64,000 bases of DNA from Rhodoferax_B sp049316285 (GCF_049316285.1 NZ_JBMOXA010000006.1:186001-250000), one strand, 5' to 3'; shown: positions 49,590-59,328, counted from the first letter of the stretch. The notes: generated by a model not told the origin, from the letters alone. Numbers and translations are program-made.

Positions 49590-50990
49590 ATGCCCATTCG
49601 CCACCTGCGCAGCGCCGCCATACAAACCGAAATCAAAGCCTTGTGGCGGCTGGCCTGGCCGGTGCTGATCGGGCAACTCGCCACCGTCGGCCTGGGTGTG
49701 ACCGACGTGGCCATGGCCGGCCATGCCTCGGCCGAGGATCTGGCCGGTGTGTCACTGGGCGTGTCGATCTGGCACTTGCTGATGATCACGCTCACCGGCG
49801 CATTGCTGTCGGTCAACCCCGTGGTGTCGCAACTCTATGGCGCACAGGCGCTGGGGCGCATTCCGCACGTGGTGCGCCAGGCGATGTGGAAAGCCCTGGG
49901 CCTGGGTGTGCTGGCCATGCTGGCGGCCAACGTCGCGACCGTGGTGTTTGACCACATGCAGTTGGAGCCCGCAGTGCGCACACTGGCCATAAACTTCGTG
50001 CGCATCACCAGCACCGCCTTCCCGGCGTTTTGCCTTTATCGCGTGTTGTACGGCTACAGCACCAGCATCAACCAGACCAAACCGATGATGGTGATTGCCG
50101 TGTTGGCGCTGCTGATCAGCATCGTGCTCAACAGCCTGCTGGTGTTTGGCCTGTTCGGCCTGCCGCGACTCGGCGGCCAGGGTTGTGCCTGGGCCACGGT
50201 GGCCTGTGTCTGGTTCGATCTGGGCGCCATTCTGTGGTGGGTACGCCGCGCACCGGCCTACCGCAGCACCCAGCCGCTGCGCCAATGGGAGTGGCCCGAA
50301 TGGCGCGAGATCCGCGGCCTGCTCAAGCTCGGTTTGCCGATTGGCGTGACGTTTTTTGCCGAGTCCAGCGCCTTCAGCCTGGTGGCGCTCCTGGTGGCGG
50401 GCTTTGGCGCCACCGTGGTGGCCGCACACCAGGTGGCGCTGAGTTTTACGTCACTGGTGTTCATGCTGCCCATGAGCCTGGGCGTGGCACTGCTGACCCG
50501 CGTCGGCCAGGCCTTGGGCGCCCAGGATGCACACGCGGCGCGCATGCGTGCCTGGGTTGGCGTTGGCATGGCGCTGGCGTTGTCGGCTGGGGCGGCTTTG
50601 GGCATTGCGCTGTTCAACACGGTCATTGCCAATGCCTACACCAGCGACGCCGGCGTGGCGGCTCTGGCCGCCCACCTGCTGTTGTTTGCGGCGGTATTCC
50701 AGTTGTCGGACGGCACCCAGGTGGCTGTGGCCAGCGCCGTGCGCGCCTACAAGGTCACGCGCCTGCCGATGTTCATTCACATGTTTTCGTTCTGGGGCAT
50801 TTGCCTGCCCTTGGGCTGTGTGCTGGGCCTGGCGCCCGAATGGTTGCCCTGGAAACCGGCCGTGCCCATGGCGGCCCAAGGCTTTTGGACGGCCTTGGTG
50901 GTGGGCTTGACCGTGGCCGCCGTCAGCCTGTGGCTGTTGCTCGGACGCGTGTCCAGGCAACGCCTGCTGGCCGCCGCAGGCCCGCGTTGA
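49590..50990 (+). CDS. MATE-family multidrug/Na+ (H+) antiporter, NorM-like
   Basis: 466 residues, 12 TM segments in two MatE repeats (about 20-180 and 245-405). ALWRLAWPVLIGQLATVGLG and VDVAMAGHAS-type sequence (TDVAMAGHASAEDLAGVSLG) are NorM-like. It exports cationic drugs and dyes. No linked regulator; 105 bp after the EamA gene. Confidence 0.92.
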   Translation: MPIRHLRSAAIQTEIKALWRLAWPVLIGQLATVGLGVTDVAMAGHASAEDLAGVSLGVSIWHLLMITLTGALLSVNPVVSQLYGAQALGRIPHVVRQAMWKALGLGVLAMLAANVATVVFDHMQLEPAVRTLAINFVRITSTAFPAFCLYRVLYGYSTSINQTKPMMVIAVLALLISIVLNSLLVFGLFGLPRLGGQGCAWATVACVWFDLGAILWWVRRAPAYRSTQPLRQWEWPEWREIRGLLKLGLPIGVTFFAESSAFSLVALLVAGFGATVVAAHQVALSFTSLVFMLPMSLGVALLTRVGQALGAQDAHAARMRAWVGVGMALALSAGAALGIALFNTVIANAYTSDAGVAALAAHLLLFAAVFQLSDGTQVAVASAVRAYKVTRLPMFIHMFSFWGICLPLGCVLGLAPEWLPWKPAVPMAAQGFWTALVVGLTVAAVSLWLLLGRVSRQRLLAAAGPR

Positions 50991-51003
50991 TCCAGCGCTT
51001 CTT

Positions 51004-53631
51004 CTAGCCGCGCGGCGCCGCCGGGGGTTCAAACACACGCACACGCTCGTCGGTTTTTTTTGCGGCATACATCGCCTGGTCCGCATTCCCCAGCAGGCTC
51101 TGTAGATCCTGCCCATGCTCGGGGTAGAAGGCCACACCAATACTGGCCGAGACCGCGACTTCTATGCCGTTAGACAGTTGCACCGGGCTTTCGATCAGCG
51201 CCACCACCCGGCGCAACACGGTCAGGTGCTCGTCGGCACTTTCCAGATGTGCGAGCAGGATCACGAACTCGTCCCCGCCGAGCCGGCAGACGGTGTCGTT
51301 GCCACGCACCGTGGCCTGCAGCCGCTGCGCCATCGTTTTCAGCAACTCGTCTCCCGCCGCGTGGCCGTGGACGTCATTGACCTGCTTGAAGCCATCCAGA
51401 TCGAGGTAACACAGGCCCAGACGCTGGTGGTAACGCGTGGCCATGGCCATGGCAGGTGTGATGCGGCTGACCAGCGAGGAGCGGTTGGGCAAGCCCGTCA
51501 ATGCGTCATGAAAAGCCATGTGCTCGACCCGTTCCTGCGAAGCCTTCAGCGGCGTGATGTCGGCCAACATCCACATCGACTCCTCCAGCGCGTGGTCTAA
51601 CATCACGCCGTGGGCGTCCACCCATATCAGATGTCCGAGTTTGTGCCTGACCTGAAATTGCGCACGGAAGCGCTCACCAGCGCGCAATGCGGTCAGCGCG
51701 CGCGCGCGCAGCGTGTGGTAGGCCTCTTCATTGACATGGAACTGCATCAGCGACGCCCCTTCGACGTCTTGCGGCGCGTAGCCAAAAATGGTCTGCATGG
51801 CCTGGTTGCGCCACACCACCTTCTGGTCGCGCAATTTCACAATACCTATCAATTCGTTGTCCAGCATCAACTGCTGCTCCCGCAGCACGTGCTGCAAGCG
51901 TTCTTTGGTCGCCTTGAGTTCCGTGATGTCGTAGATCACGGTGCGGGTCATCAGAAATGCACCCTGCGCATCGGTCACGGCGGTGGCACTCAGGCTGACC
52001 TGGCGCGCCGGCATGCCAGGTGCCACCAAGTCCAGCACCAGGCCAGAGACGGCCTGATTGGCCTTGACCTGGGGAAACAGGCGCTTGAACTGCGCCCGGC
52101 CTTCGTCCGTCAGAAACTCGGAAATTTGGCGCTGGCCAATGAGCGCCTGCGGCGTGCACCCCAGCCAGGACGCCACGGTGGTGTTGACGTGCAGGAAGTA
52201 GCCATCCGCGTCCAGCGAGTAGTAGCCACAAGGGGCGTTGTCATACAGATCGCGGATCTCCGCAGCCGAGTTGGCCAGCCGGGTCGCCAAGGTCTTGCGC
52301 TCGGTGATGTCGCGCGACGAACAGTAGATCAGCTCCTCGCCTTCAATCGACACCGCCACGCTGCTCACCTCCACATCGATGCTGCTGCCATCGGCACGGC
52401 GGTGCCGCGTCTCAAACTTGCGCAGTTCGCGCAGGTCGGCGGTGGCAAGAAACTGCGCAATGTTCTGCTCTGGCAGCGCCGCGTCCCAGTCCGCAACGTG
52501 CCGGCCACGCATTTGCTCGGGGCTATAACCCAGCATGGCCGCAAATGACGCACTCAACTCCACCAATTGTCCCGTGCGGTCCAGCACATGGATGCCGTCG
52601 CTGGCGGTGTGCAGCAGGGCTTGGTGGCGCCGCGCCTCATGGGCCAGCGCGGCCGCGGCCGCACGTTCACGCCGCCAGGCGCGGTACACCGCCACCGAGG
52701 AAAACGCCAGTACCAGCGCCGCCGCCGTGACCAGGCCGGCAACCTGGCTCAGTTGTGTACGCCAGGTCAGCGCATATTCCTGCGTGCCCAGGCCCACCAA
52801 CACCAGCAGCGGATACCCTTCGACCTGGCGGTAGGCGCCTATGCGCTCCACCTGGTCCAGTGGCGCACGTGTGACCACCACCCCCCGGTCCGGGCGCGCC
52901 GCCACGGCCTGGCGCAGTGCCGGGGAAACGTTGTCGCTGGCGGGAGGTTCGGTCTCGGGTCGGCCTGCGACCTGGCGCGCAATCAGCGTCAGGTCGAGGA
53001 AGCGCAAACTCACTGCGCCCTCGCTGCCCACATCCACACTGGCTAACTGCTGCGCCAAATGTGCAATGTCCAACACCCCATAGATGACACCGCCAAAGGA
53101 GCCATCGGCATTGTCGAAGCGCCGCGCCAGCGCAATCACCTGCTGGTGGCTGATGCGCGACACCAGAGGCTCGGAGATCACCAGGCGGCCACTGACGTCG
53201 TCCCGGGCGCGCACAAAAAATGCACGCGATTTAATCTCCAGCGGAGCCAGGGTCGGCACGGCGCTGCCGAAACGCACAACGCCATCGGCGTCGGCGATGC
53301 GCAGACCTTGCAGCTCGGGCACCAGCGCCATTTGTTCGGCGAGCATGGTGTTGGTCAAGGCTGCGTCAAAGCCTTCGCCGCTGCGGGAGCGGCGCATCTC
53401 CTGGATGACACTGCGCATGGCGGTGTCCACACGCGTCAATTCGGCGGCAATGTTTTGCTGCAAACCCTGGGCAAGGTTTTCGCCGGCCGTCAGCGCACGT
53501 TGGTGATAGGACTCGCGGCTGGCCTTCAGCGTCACCGCCGCCAACGAGACAAACAACACGATCACCAGCACATCGACCAGCAGCAGCCAGCGCAACGGCA
53601 GAGGATGAACTTCCCCATTTGCACTCTTCAT
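51004..53631 (-). CDS. Membrane-bound diguanylate cyclase with Cache and PAS domains
   Basis: 875 residues. TM1 (about 13-36), periplasmic PDC/Cache (40-285), TM2 (about 293-315), three PAS domains (about 335-450, 455-580, 585-695) and GGDEF (700-870). The active motif is RLGGDEFVILL and an inhibitory-site RxxD (RGND) precedes it at the usual 5-residue spacing, so it should make c-di-GMP with product inhibition. There is no EAL domain. It probably links a periplasmic ligand and redox/PAS signals to biofilm or motility control. Confidence 0.94.
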   Translation of the reverse strand: MKSANGEVHPLPLRWLLLVDVLVIVLFVSLAAVTLKASRESYHQRALTAGENLAQGLQQNIAAELTRVDTAMRSVIQEMRRSRSGEGFDAALTNTMLAEQMALVPELQGLRIADADGVVRFGSAVPTLAPLEIKSRAFFVRARDDVSGRLVISEPLVSRISHQQVIALARRFDNADGSFGGVIYGVLDIAHLAQQLASVDVGSEGAVSLRFLDLTLIARQVAGRPETEPPASDNVSPALRQAVAARPDRGVVVTRAPLDQVERIGAYRQVEGYPLLVLVGLGTQEYALTWRTQLSQVAGLVTAAALVLAFSSVAVYRAWRRERAAAAALAHEARRHQALLHTASDGIHVLDRTGQLVELSASFAAMLGYSPEQMRGRHVADWDAALPEQNIAQFLATADLRELRKFETRHRRADGSSIDVEVSSVAVSIEGEELIYCSSRDITERKTLATRLANSAAEIRDLYDNAPCGYYSLDADGYFLHVNTTVASWLGCTPQALIGQRQISEFLTDEGRAQFKRLFPQVKANQAVSGLVLDLVAPGMPARQVSLSATAVTDAQGAFLMTRTVIYDITELKATKERLQHVLREQQLMLDNELIGIVKLRDQKVVWRNQAMQTIFGYAPQDVEGASLMQFHVNEEAYHTLRARALTALRAGERFRAQFQVRHKLGHLIWVDAHGVMLDHALEESMWMLADITPLKASQERVEHMAFHDALTGLPNRSSLVSRITPAMAMATRYHQRLGLCYLDLDGFKQVNDVHGHAAGDELLKTMAQRLQATVRGNDTVCRLGGDEFVILLAHLESADEHLTVLRRVVALIESPVQLSNGIEVAVSASIGVAFYPEHGQDLQSLLGNADQAMYAAKKTDERVRVFEPPAAPRG

Positions 53632-53824
53632 GCAGGCACCCTCACTCGCTATTCACTCAGATCGTTTATCCAGGGACCGTTGAAGACGCCCAAGCAAGCC
53701 TCAAAGGCTTGGTTTTGTGCCGCAATTTTCCTGATGATACGAGTTTGGCCTGACAGAAAGCCAACAAATGCTAAGGAGAAATACCGCATCCAACGGGGGG
53801 CGTACGGGCTATAACCGCACCGCC

Positions 53825-54706
53825 TCAGGCCCGGCGTTGCGCCCAGCCCCAGACCTCGTTGGTGACCAAGGCCCCCACCACCATGGCACCACCGATCAGC
53901 ACGGTAGCACCCGGGGCTTCGTTGGCGCCCCACCATGCCAGCGCAATACCGAAGATCACTTCCAGCAGCCCCAGCAAGGACACTTCCGGCGCCTGCAGAA
54001 CCCGCGCGCACAACACCGACAACACACAGGGAATCGCCAGTTGCACCAGCCCCAACAGGGCCAGCAGACCCACATCATGCGCCGTGGCCTGGAACGGGTA
54101 TGCCAAAGGCAGCGTCACCAGCGTGGAGATCAAGGCCCCGACCATGACCGCCGGCACCAGATCAACATGCTGGCCATGCGCCTGGCTGCGCTGCACCACC
54201 GTCCAGTTGATGGCAGCAGCCAAGGGCACACACAAGGCGACCGCGGTGCCTAGCAACATGTCACCTTCCATCTGCAACTGCGTGCCGTACATATAACCTA
54301 TGCCCAGGCCTGCCACGGCAATCGCCAACCAGGTGCGCAGCGCCAGACGATGGCCAATAAAAATGCGCGCCACCAAAGCCGTGAACAACGGCCCCAGCGC
54401 CATGGTCACCAGCACGTTGGCGACCGTGGTCAGTGTCAGTGCCACCATGAAGGCGGTGAACATGATGCTCCAGCACACACCCGACACCAGCACCGAGACC
54501 CCACCGCGACGGATCTTCTGAAATACCTCGCGCCCCTGGAAGGCCGGCAGTATCACCAGCAGGGACAGCAAGGTGAAAAAGCTGCGCCAGAAAGTGACCT
54601 CGAAGCTCTTGGCCGATTCGAGATGGCGTGTGGTGACCCCCGCGATCGACCACATCAAGGTAACCAGAACCATCAGGAACAAAGCGCGCGCGTGAGAGAG
54701 TTTCAT
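53825..54706 (-). CDS. EamA/DMT-family transporter
   Basis: 293 residues from the ATG at 54706. Ten TM segments in two repeats; WSIAGVTTRHL and TFWRSFFTLLSL at the start are typical. Not closely similar to the EamA protein at 48529. Located 193 bp downstream of the diguanylate cyclase on the same strand; substrate unknown. Confidence 0.87.
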   Translation of the reverse strand: MKLSHARALFLMVLVTLMWSIAGVTTRHLESAKSFEVTFWRSFFTLLSLLVILPAFQGREVFQKIRRGGVSVLVSGVCWSIMFTAFMVALTLTTVANVLVTMALGPLFTALVARIFIGHRLALRTWLAIAVAGLGIGYMYGTQLQMEGDMLLGTAVALCVPLAAAINWTVVQRSQAHGQHVDLVPAVMVGALISTLVTLPLAYPFQATAHDVGLLALLGLVQLAIPCVLSVLCARVLQAPEVSLLGLLEVIFGIALAWWGANEAPGATVLIGGAMVVGALVTNEVWGWAQRRA

Positions 54707-54955
54707 GGAATGACAGAACGTTGGGAGGCCCATACGGGCCCCAAGTTCGAGATGAAACTGATGGCGATTGCTGACGTATGCGGCGCGCTATTTTCGCCCA
54801 GATCTGCACCAGCCAGTGGCGCGGCAAACCCCTAGGGCCGCCATTGCCCTCGCCCGCCGGCATGCAGACCAAGCCCGACAAAGACAAACTTCGCCTACAG
54901 CGGCATGTGCCCTCACCTCTACATAATGCATGTACAACCACAGAGGAGAACTCCC

Positions 54956-55438
54956 ATGCGCCTGCGCACCATTTTGCTGATTGCTTTCATCCTGTTGATT
55001 GCCGCCTTTGTGACCCTCAACTGGAGCGAGTTCATGCAGCCCACGGAACTCAGCCTGGGGTTTGCCATTTTTCAGGCCCCATTGGGCTTGGTGATGGTTG
55101 GACTACTGGTGGTGTCGCTGCTGGTGTTCATGCTGGCATCGGCTTACCAGCAGACCGCGTATTTGCTGGAAAGCCGCAAGTTCAGCAAAGAGATCAACGC
55201 GCAGCGCGAGTTGGCCGACAAGGCCGAAGCTTCACGCTTCACCGAGTTACGCCAGGCGCTGGAGCAGATGAACCAAAACGCGCTGCAGCGCGAAGCGGCC
55301 CACGAGGCCAGCCTGCGCCAGGAGCTGCAACGGCAGACCGAGCTGATCCTGAGCCGTATCGACAGCTCGGGCAACACCCTTGCCGCCTACATTGGAGAGG
55401 TCGACGACCGCATGCAAGGCCGTGGCAACGTGGCTTGA
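54956..55438 (+). CDS. LapA-domain (DUF1049-like) membrane protein
   Basis: 160 residues from the ATG at 54956, preceded by AGGAGAA. Two TM helices (about 3-22 and 42-63) with the family's LNWSEFMQPTELSLGFAIF segment between, followed by a long amphipathic coiled coil (about 75-140). LapA proteins (E. coli LapAB) take part in LPS assembly and LpxC control; this one has a longer coiled coil and no lapB beside it, so the function is uncertain. Confidence 0.75.
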   Translation: MRLRTILLIAFILLIAAFVTLNWSEFMQPTELSLGFAIFQAPLGLVMVGLLVVSLLVFMLASAYQQTAYLLESRKFSKEINAQRELADKAEASRFTELRQALEQMNQNALQREAAHEASLRQELQRQTELILSRIDSSGNTLAAYIGEVDDRMQGRGNVA

Positions 55439-55440
55439 GC

Positions 55441-55461
55441 GGACACAGGGCTGCTGTGTCC
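55441..55461. terminator. Hairpin between convergent lapA-like and PEP-CTERM genes
   Basis: GGACACAG-GGCTG-CTGTGTCC, an 8-bp perfect stem just after the LapA-like stop and 28 bp before the PEP-CTERM gene's end. There is no T-run on either side, so termination is uncertain. Confidence 0.4.
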
Positions 55462-55488
55462 CCCCAAACGCAGGGCCAGCGATACAGA

Positions 55489-56190
55489 TCAGCTTTTGCG
55501 GCGGCGACTGGCTGCAGCCACGCCCACCAGACCCAAGGCCAGCAGCGCCAGCGAGGCGGGTTCTGGCACCGTGTTGTTGCCCACGGTCACCAGCACCGAG
55601 GTCATGCCCACGATGTTGCCGGTGAATATGTTCGTAGCTTCCAGAATAAAGCTGTACTGGCCGATCGCATTGGGGTCAAAGCTGTATCCGCTGAGCAGTT
55701 CAACAAGGTTAAAACCCACGTTTGTCGAGTTCTGCGAATTTGTCAGCCCCCAGTAAATGGTCTTGAAGTTTTCGTTGGCGCTAGGGTCAACGTCAAACAA
55801 CAGCGAGTAGCTGTAGGGGTTGGCGATGGTGTCGCCGCCAATGTAGTAGTCGATGTTCCAGGTTGCCAGTTGCTGCGCGATCGACGCAGCATTGGTCTGG
55901 TCCACCCCGGCGGCAGCGTAGAAAACACCGGCACCGTTGTTCGTCACGGCTTGGTTGGCATAACGTGCGGTCACCGTCAGGCCCAGCGTGATGGTGCCAG
56001 TCGCCTGGCCGAAGATGTTGCGGCCGGTGAACCTGTCGATCGCCACAGCGCTATTGGATATGCCAGTGCCGCCGAAGGTGGCGCCGGCCAGGGTGCCGAA
56101 GGTGTCATAGGCCGGGGTGAGCGAAGCAGAGGCACTGAGAGACATCAGGGCCATGCTGGCGGAGAGCAGAAATTTGGAGACGAAGTTCAT
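55489..56190 (-). CDS. PEP-CTERM sorting-domain exported protein
   Basis: 233 residues: signal peptide (1-23, ending SASA), a beta-rich Asn/Thr-rich middle of unknown function and a C-terminal PEP-CTERM sorting tail: VPEPASLALLALGLVGVAA then SRRRKS. The motif is cleaved by exosortase (EpsH) and such proteins are linked to exopolysaccharide and floc formation. A sigma-54-like -24/-12 element precedes it, as known for PEP-CTERM genes controlled by PrsK/PrsR. No exosortase is in the window. Confidence 0.92.
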   Translation of the reverse strand: MNFVSKFLLSASMALMSLSASASLTPAYDTFGTLAGATFGGTGISNSAVAIDRFTGRNIFGQATGTITLGLTVTARYANQAVTNNGAGVFYAAAGVDQTNAASIAQQLATWNIDYYIGGDTIANPYSYSLLFDVDPSANENFKTIYWGLTNSQNSTNVGFNLVELLSGYSFDPNAIGQYSFILEATNIFTGNIVGMTSVLVTVGNNTVPEPASLALLALGLVGVAAASRRRKS

Positions 56191-56226
56191 GGCTGCGAAA
56201 AGTTTTAAGTTGTTTCATTAAGTAAC

Positions 56227-56242
56227 AGCAGACTTCATGCCA
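56227..56242 (-). promoter_or_regulatory. Candidate sigma-54 promoter of the PEP-CTERM gene
   Basis: Minus strand TGGCATGAAGTCTGCT has the invariant GG-N10-GC and matches TGGCACG-N4-TTGCW except two positions. Start of transcription would be about 56216, 26 nt before the ATG. Predicted only. Confidence 0.6.
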
Positions 56243-56278
56243 CCATGTTGAATCAACAACTTAGCCGCGATTTGTGTC

Positions 56279-56294
56279 AATTGTGTAAACAATT
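56279..56294. promoter_or_regulatory. Inverted repeat upstream of the sigma-54-like site
   Basis: AATTGT-GTAA-ACAATT, a perfect 6-bp inverted repeat about 37 nt upstream of the -24 element on the minus strand, a plausible activator site. Speculative. Confidence 0.35.
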
Positions 56295-56420
56295 TCGACG
56301 AATTTTGAACACTTGGCCGGATTCCGCGCCTCGCTTGCCAAAACGTTCTGCAAAGCGTTCCGGACTGGGGCTTTGATGCAGCACAGAGACCGGATCGGGT
56401 CGGCCTCTTAAAATCCGCGT

Positions 56421-57188
56421 GTGAACTCCATCCTCAACATCTCCGTCTACAAGTTTGTCCCCCTGCCCGATGCCGACGCCGTGCGCGAGGTGTTGCTGGC
56501 CCGGGCCAACGACCTTCAGCTCAAGGGCACCATCCTGCTGGCGCACGAGGGCATCAACATGTTTCTCGCCGGCCCGGCCGAAGCGGTGCACGGCTTCATG
56601 GCACAAACCAAGGCCGACCCACGCTTTGCCGACCTGGCGCCCAAGGAGAGCTGGTCGGCCACGCAGCCGTTCAAGAAGATGCTGGTGAAGGTCAAGCGCG
56701 AAATCATCCGCATGGACTACCCGACCATTCAGCCCGATTTCTCACGCAACGATGGCCGGGCCCCAGCCGTGGCCGCGGCCACCGTGCGCCGCTGGCTGGA
56801 CAGCGGCGTGGACGACGAGGGCCGCCCGGTGGTGACGCTGGATACACGCAACGCCTTCGAGGTGGACCACGGCACGTTTGACGGCGCCATCGACTGGCGC
56901 ATCACCAAGTTCAGCGAGTTCCCGGCGGCACTCAACGCCCACAAGAACGCGTTCGAGGGCAAGACCGTGGTGAGCTTCTGCACCGGCGGCATACGCTGCG
57001 AAAAGGCCGCCATCCTGATGCGTGAGGTGGGCGTGGAGCGGGTCTACCAGTTGGAAGGCGGCATCCTCAAGTACTTCGAGGAAACCGATGGCGCCCACTA
57101 CCACGGCGACTGTTTTGTGTTTGACGAGCGACGCACACTGGGCGCAGACCTGAGCCAGACCACCGCGACCGAAGAAGCCTCCAGCTAA
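56421..57188 (+). CDS. trhO: tRNA uridine(34) hydroxylase TrhO (YceA-type, rhodanese domain)
   Basis: 255 residues with a GTG start. N-terminal acylphosphatase-like domain (1-95; LKGTILLAHEGINMFLAG) and rhodanese domain (about 120-220) with catalytic Cys in FCTGGIRCEKAA. TrhO makes 5-hydroxyuridine at tRNA position 34 using O2. The C-terminal tail is short. Full length for the family. Confidence 0.93.
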   Translation: MNSILNISVYKFVPLPDADAVREVLLARANDLQLKGTILLAHEGINMFLAGPAEAVHGFMAQTKADPRFADLAPKESWSATQPFKKMLVKVKREIIRMDYPTIQPDFSRNDGRAPAVAAATVRRWLDSGVDDEGRPVVTLDTRNAFEVDHGTFDGAIDWRITKFSEFPAALNAHKNAFEGKTVVSFCTGGIRCEKAAILMREVGVERVYQLEGGILKYFEETDGAHYHGDCFVFDERRTLGADLSQTTATEEASS

Positions 57189-57192
57189 AACT

Positions 57193-57244
57193 ACAGTTTT
57201 AATAGCTGCCTGCGCATATGCAGCCTGCGCAAGTGGCAAAAACT
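57193..57244 (+). repeat. Short dispersed repeat, copy c
   Basis: TTTTAATAGCTGCCTGCGCA followed by TATGCAGCCTGCGCAAGTGG. It fills most of the gap between the convergent trhO and pirin genes. Confidence 0.6.
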
Positions 57245-57248
57245 TTGC

Positions 57249-58130
57249 TCAAGCCGGCTTGCGCGGCGGTGGCAGTGGAATGAACTCGGTTTCGCCGGGC
57301 ACCTGGCCCATGCGTTGCGCCAGCCAGTCTTGCTCGGCCTGCTGTATGCGCTCTTTGCGGCTGGAGACAAAATTCCACACCATGTGGCGATGGCCGTCGA
57401 GTTTGTCACCGCCCAGCACCATCAACTGCACATCGGCATCGGCGCGCAGCAGGCAGGTCTTGCCGGGCTCCAGAAAGGCGAACGCCTGTTGCGCCAGCAC
57501 TTCGCCATCAATCTCGACCGGGCCGTCGACGGCATAAACCCCCAGCTCGGCTTCGCTCGCGGGCAACTCGAACACCTCGCCTGCGGCGAGTTTCACATCG
57601 ACATACAAGGTACGGCAAAACGTGGCCACCGGCGACTTCTGGCCAAAGGCCTCACCAATCAGCACGCGCACGGTGGAGGCGCCGACCGCCTTGGCCGGCA
57701 GTTGAGCGGCGGCGGTGTGGATGAAGCTGGGCTCCACCTCTTCCGCTGACTGCGGCAAGGCGGCCCAGAGCTGGATGCCGTGGTTCACATAAGGCACTTT
57801 GGCCAGCTCTTCCGGGCGCCGCTCGGAGTGCACGATGCCGCGTCCCGCCGTCATCCAGTTGATGGCGCCGGGTTCAATTTTCTGCACCGAGCCCAGGCTG
57901 TCGCGGTGCATGATGGCGCCCTCGAACAGATAGGTCACGGTGGCCAGGCCAATGTGCGGATGCGGGCGCACGTCGTGCTCGGTTTCGGGCTGTACCGTGA
58001 CCGGGCCGAAGTGGTCGAAAAAGATGAACGGGCCCACGCCCTGCTTGTGCACCGAGGGCAGCAAGCGGCGCACGAAGAAGCCACCGCCCAGGTCTTTTTG
58101 ATGTCCGTTGATCTGTGCGGCGATACCCAT
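57249..58130 (-). CDS. Pirin-family protein (long form)
   Basis: 293 residues, two cupin domains. The metal site of the N-terminal cupin is HPHIGL (two His) with further ligands in HRDSLG/GIVHSERRP. Some pirins are quercetin 2,3-dioxygenases, others modulate enzymes or regulators. It is last in the row of minus-strand stress genes (OsmC, WrbA-like, DoxX, second pirin). Substrate unknown. Confidence 0.9.
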   Translation of the reverse strand: MGIAAQINGHQKDLGGGFFVRRLLPSVHKQGVGPFIFFDHFGPVTVQPETEHDVRPHPHIGLATVTYLFEGAIMHRDSLGSVQKIEPGAINWMTAGRGIVHSERRPEELAKVPYVNHGIQLWAALPQSAEEVEPSFIHTAAAQLPAKAVGASTVRVLIGEAFGQKSPVATFCRTLYVDVKLAAGEVFELPASEAELGVYAVDGPVEIDGEVLAQQAFAFLEPGKTCLLRADADVQLMVLGGDKLDGHRHMVWNFVSSRKERIQQAEQDWLAQRMGQVPGETEFIPLPPPRKPA

Positions 58131-58181
58131 GGTGGCGGCTCCTGTTGTGCTGTTGAGTTGGCTGTTCTGGCTATTGTCGGC

Positions 58182-58610
58182 TCAGGCGAGACGCTCGACC
58201 TGGGTTTCGATTTCGGTGGTCACGGCCGTCATGAGTTTGTGCACCGGGCATTTCTCGGCCACGGCCTGCAGCTTCTGCATCTGCGCGTCGGTCAGCTCGC
58301 CCTTGATCTGCAGTTTGGCCGAGAGACGGTAAATGCCGTCGCGCTCCTTGCTGCTGTCGCGCGTCACCACGGTGTGGATGTCGTCCACCGGAATACCGGC
58401 CTTGCGGGCGTACCACATCACGGTGAGTGCCTTGCAACTGGCCAGCGCCGTATCGTAGAAGTCATGCGGGCTGGGTCCGGCATCGTTGCCACCTTCGGCC
58501 ACACTCACGTCGGCCAGCAACTGGTGCATATCAATTTTGACGGACTGGGCCAGGGCGCTGGCCGCTTGAGCAGGCACCACATGGCGTGCAAGACTGAGTT
58601 CAATCGACAT
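58182..58610 (-). CDS. OsmC/Ohr-family peroxide-reductase-like protein
   Basis: 142 residues from the ATG at 58610. Family features: GPSPHDFYDTALASCKALTV with the first Cys and KCPVHKLM with the second, so both redox Cys are present. These proteins reduce organic or inorganic hydroperoxides using thiols. It lies 52 bp upstream of the long pirin gene, 100 bp after the WrbA-like gene. Confidence 0.9.
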   Translation of the reverse strand: MSIELSLARHVVPAQAASALAQSVKIDMHQLLADVSVAEGGNDAGPSPHDFYDTALASCKALTVMWYARKAGIPVDDIHTVVTRDSSKERDGIYRLSAKLQIKGELTDAQMQKLQAVAEKCPVHKLMTAVTTEIETQVERLA

Positions 58611-58709
58611 AAACAATCCCTTCCAAGGCAATTTCTGTTTCGAGGCCGGACACGCTCAGCGCAGGCGGCAAGCCTAACCGACTTCCGCGCTGAAACTGGC
58701 TCAGTGAAC

Positions 58710-59264
58710 TCAAGCCGCGAAACGTTTGGCCATCTCGGCCACACGTGCGCCATAAGCGCGGGCACCGTCCAGATCCCCGGCAAACATCTCGCCAGCACTG
58801 GCGTCGGATGGCGAGCGCGCCATGGCCCCCATGTAGGAGCCCAAGGCGTTAGGGTCGTTCGGCCCCGCCGCCTTGGCGTTGCTGGGCATCACACCCAGGC
58901 TGACCCACAACATGCCGTGCTGCATGGCCAGAGTGTTCAAGGTGACCAGGGTGTTTTGTTTGTCGCCGCTGGGGCTGGCGCTGTTGGTGAAGCCACCGGC
59001 GATCTTGTCCTTCCAGCCGCTGGCAAACCAGACCTTGCTCGAGGCGTCGGCAAAACGCTTGAACTGCCAGCTGACGCTGCCCATGTAGGTGGGCGAGCCA
59101 AAGATGATGGCCTGGGCTGCGGCCAGGCTTTCCCAACCGCCTTCAGGCAATTGGCCGTCCGCATCAATGGCCAGCAACTCGGCATCGGCGCCAGCGGCAA
59201 CGGCTTGCGCCATGCGCTGGGTATGGCCATAACCGGAGTGGTAAACAACAACAACTTCAGACAT
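58710..59264 (-). CDS. WrbA-like flavodoxin-family NAD(P)H:quinone oxidoreductase
   Basis: 184 residues from the ATG at 59264. FMN-binding loop YHSGYGHTQRMA and the PTYMGSVSWQFKRFAD segment are WrbA-like. It should reduce quinones by two electrons, avoiding radical formation. It is slightly shorter than WrbA (about 198). An intrinsic terminator separates it from the doxX gene upstream, so it has its own promoter. Confidence 0.9.
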   Translation of the reverse strand: MSEVVVVYHSGYGHTQRMAQAVAAGADAELLAIDADGQLPEGGWESLAAAQAIIFGSPTYMGSVSWQFKRFADASSKVWFASGWKDKIAGGFTNSASPSGDKQNTLVTLNTLAMQHGMLWVSLGVMPSNAKAAGPNDPNALGSYMGAMARSPSDASAGEMFAGDLDGARAYGARVAEMAKRFAA

Positions 59265-59328
59265 CTCAATCTCCCTTTTTTGATTCAACAGTATGGCTGC
59301 GCCGGCCCACGAGCGCATCACCCAAAAG

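Noticed and set aside
54778..56208. 476-codon plus-strand frame over lapA-like and PEP-CTERM genes
   Set aside because: Overlaps two genes with clear signal peptide, TM and sorting motifs in other frames.
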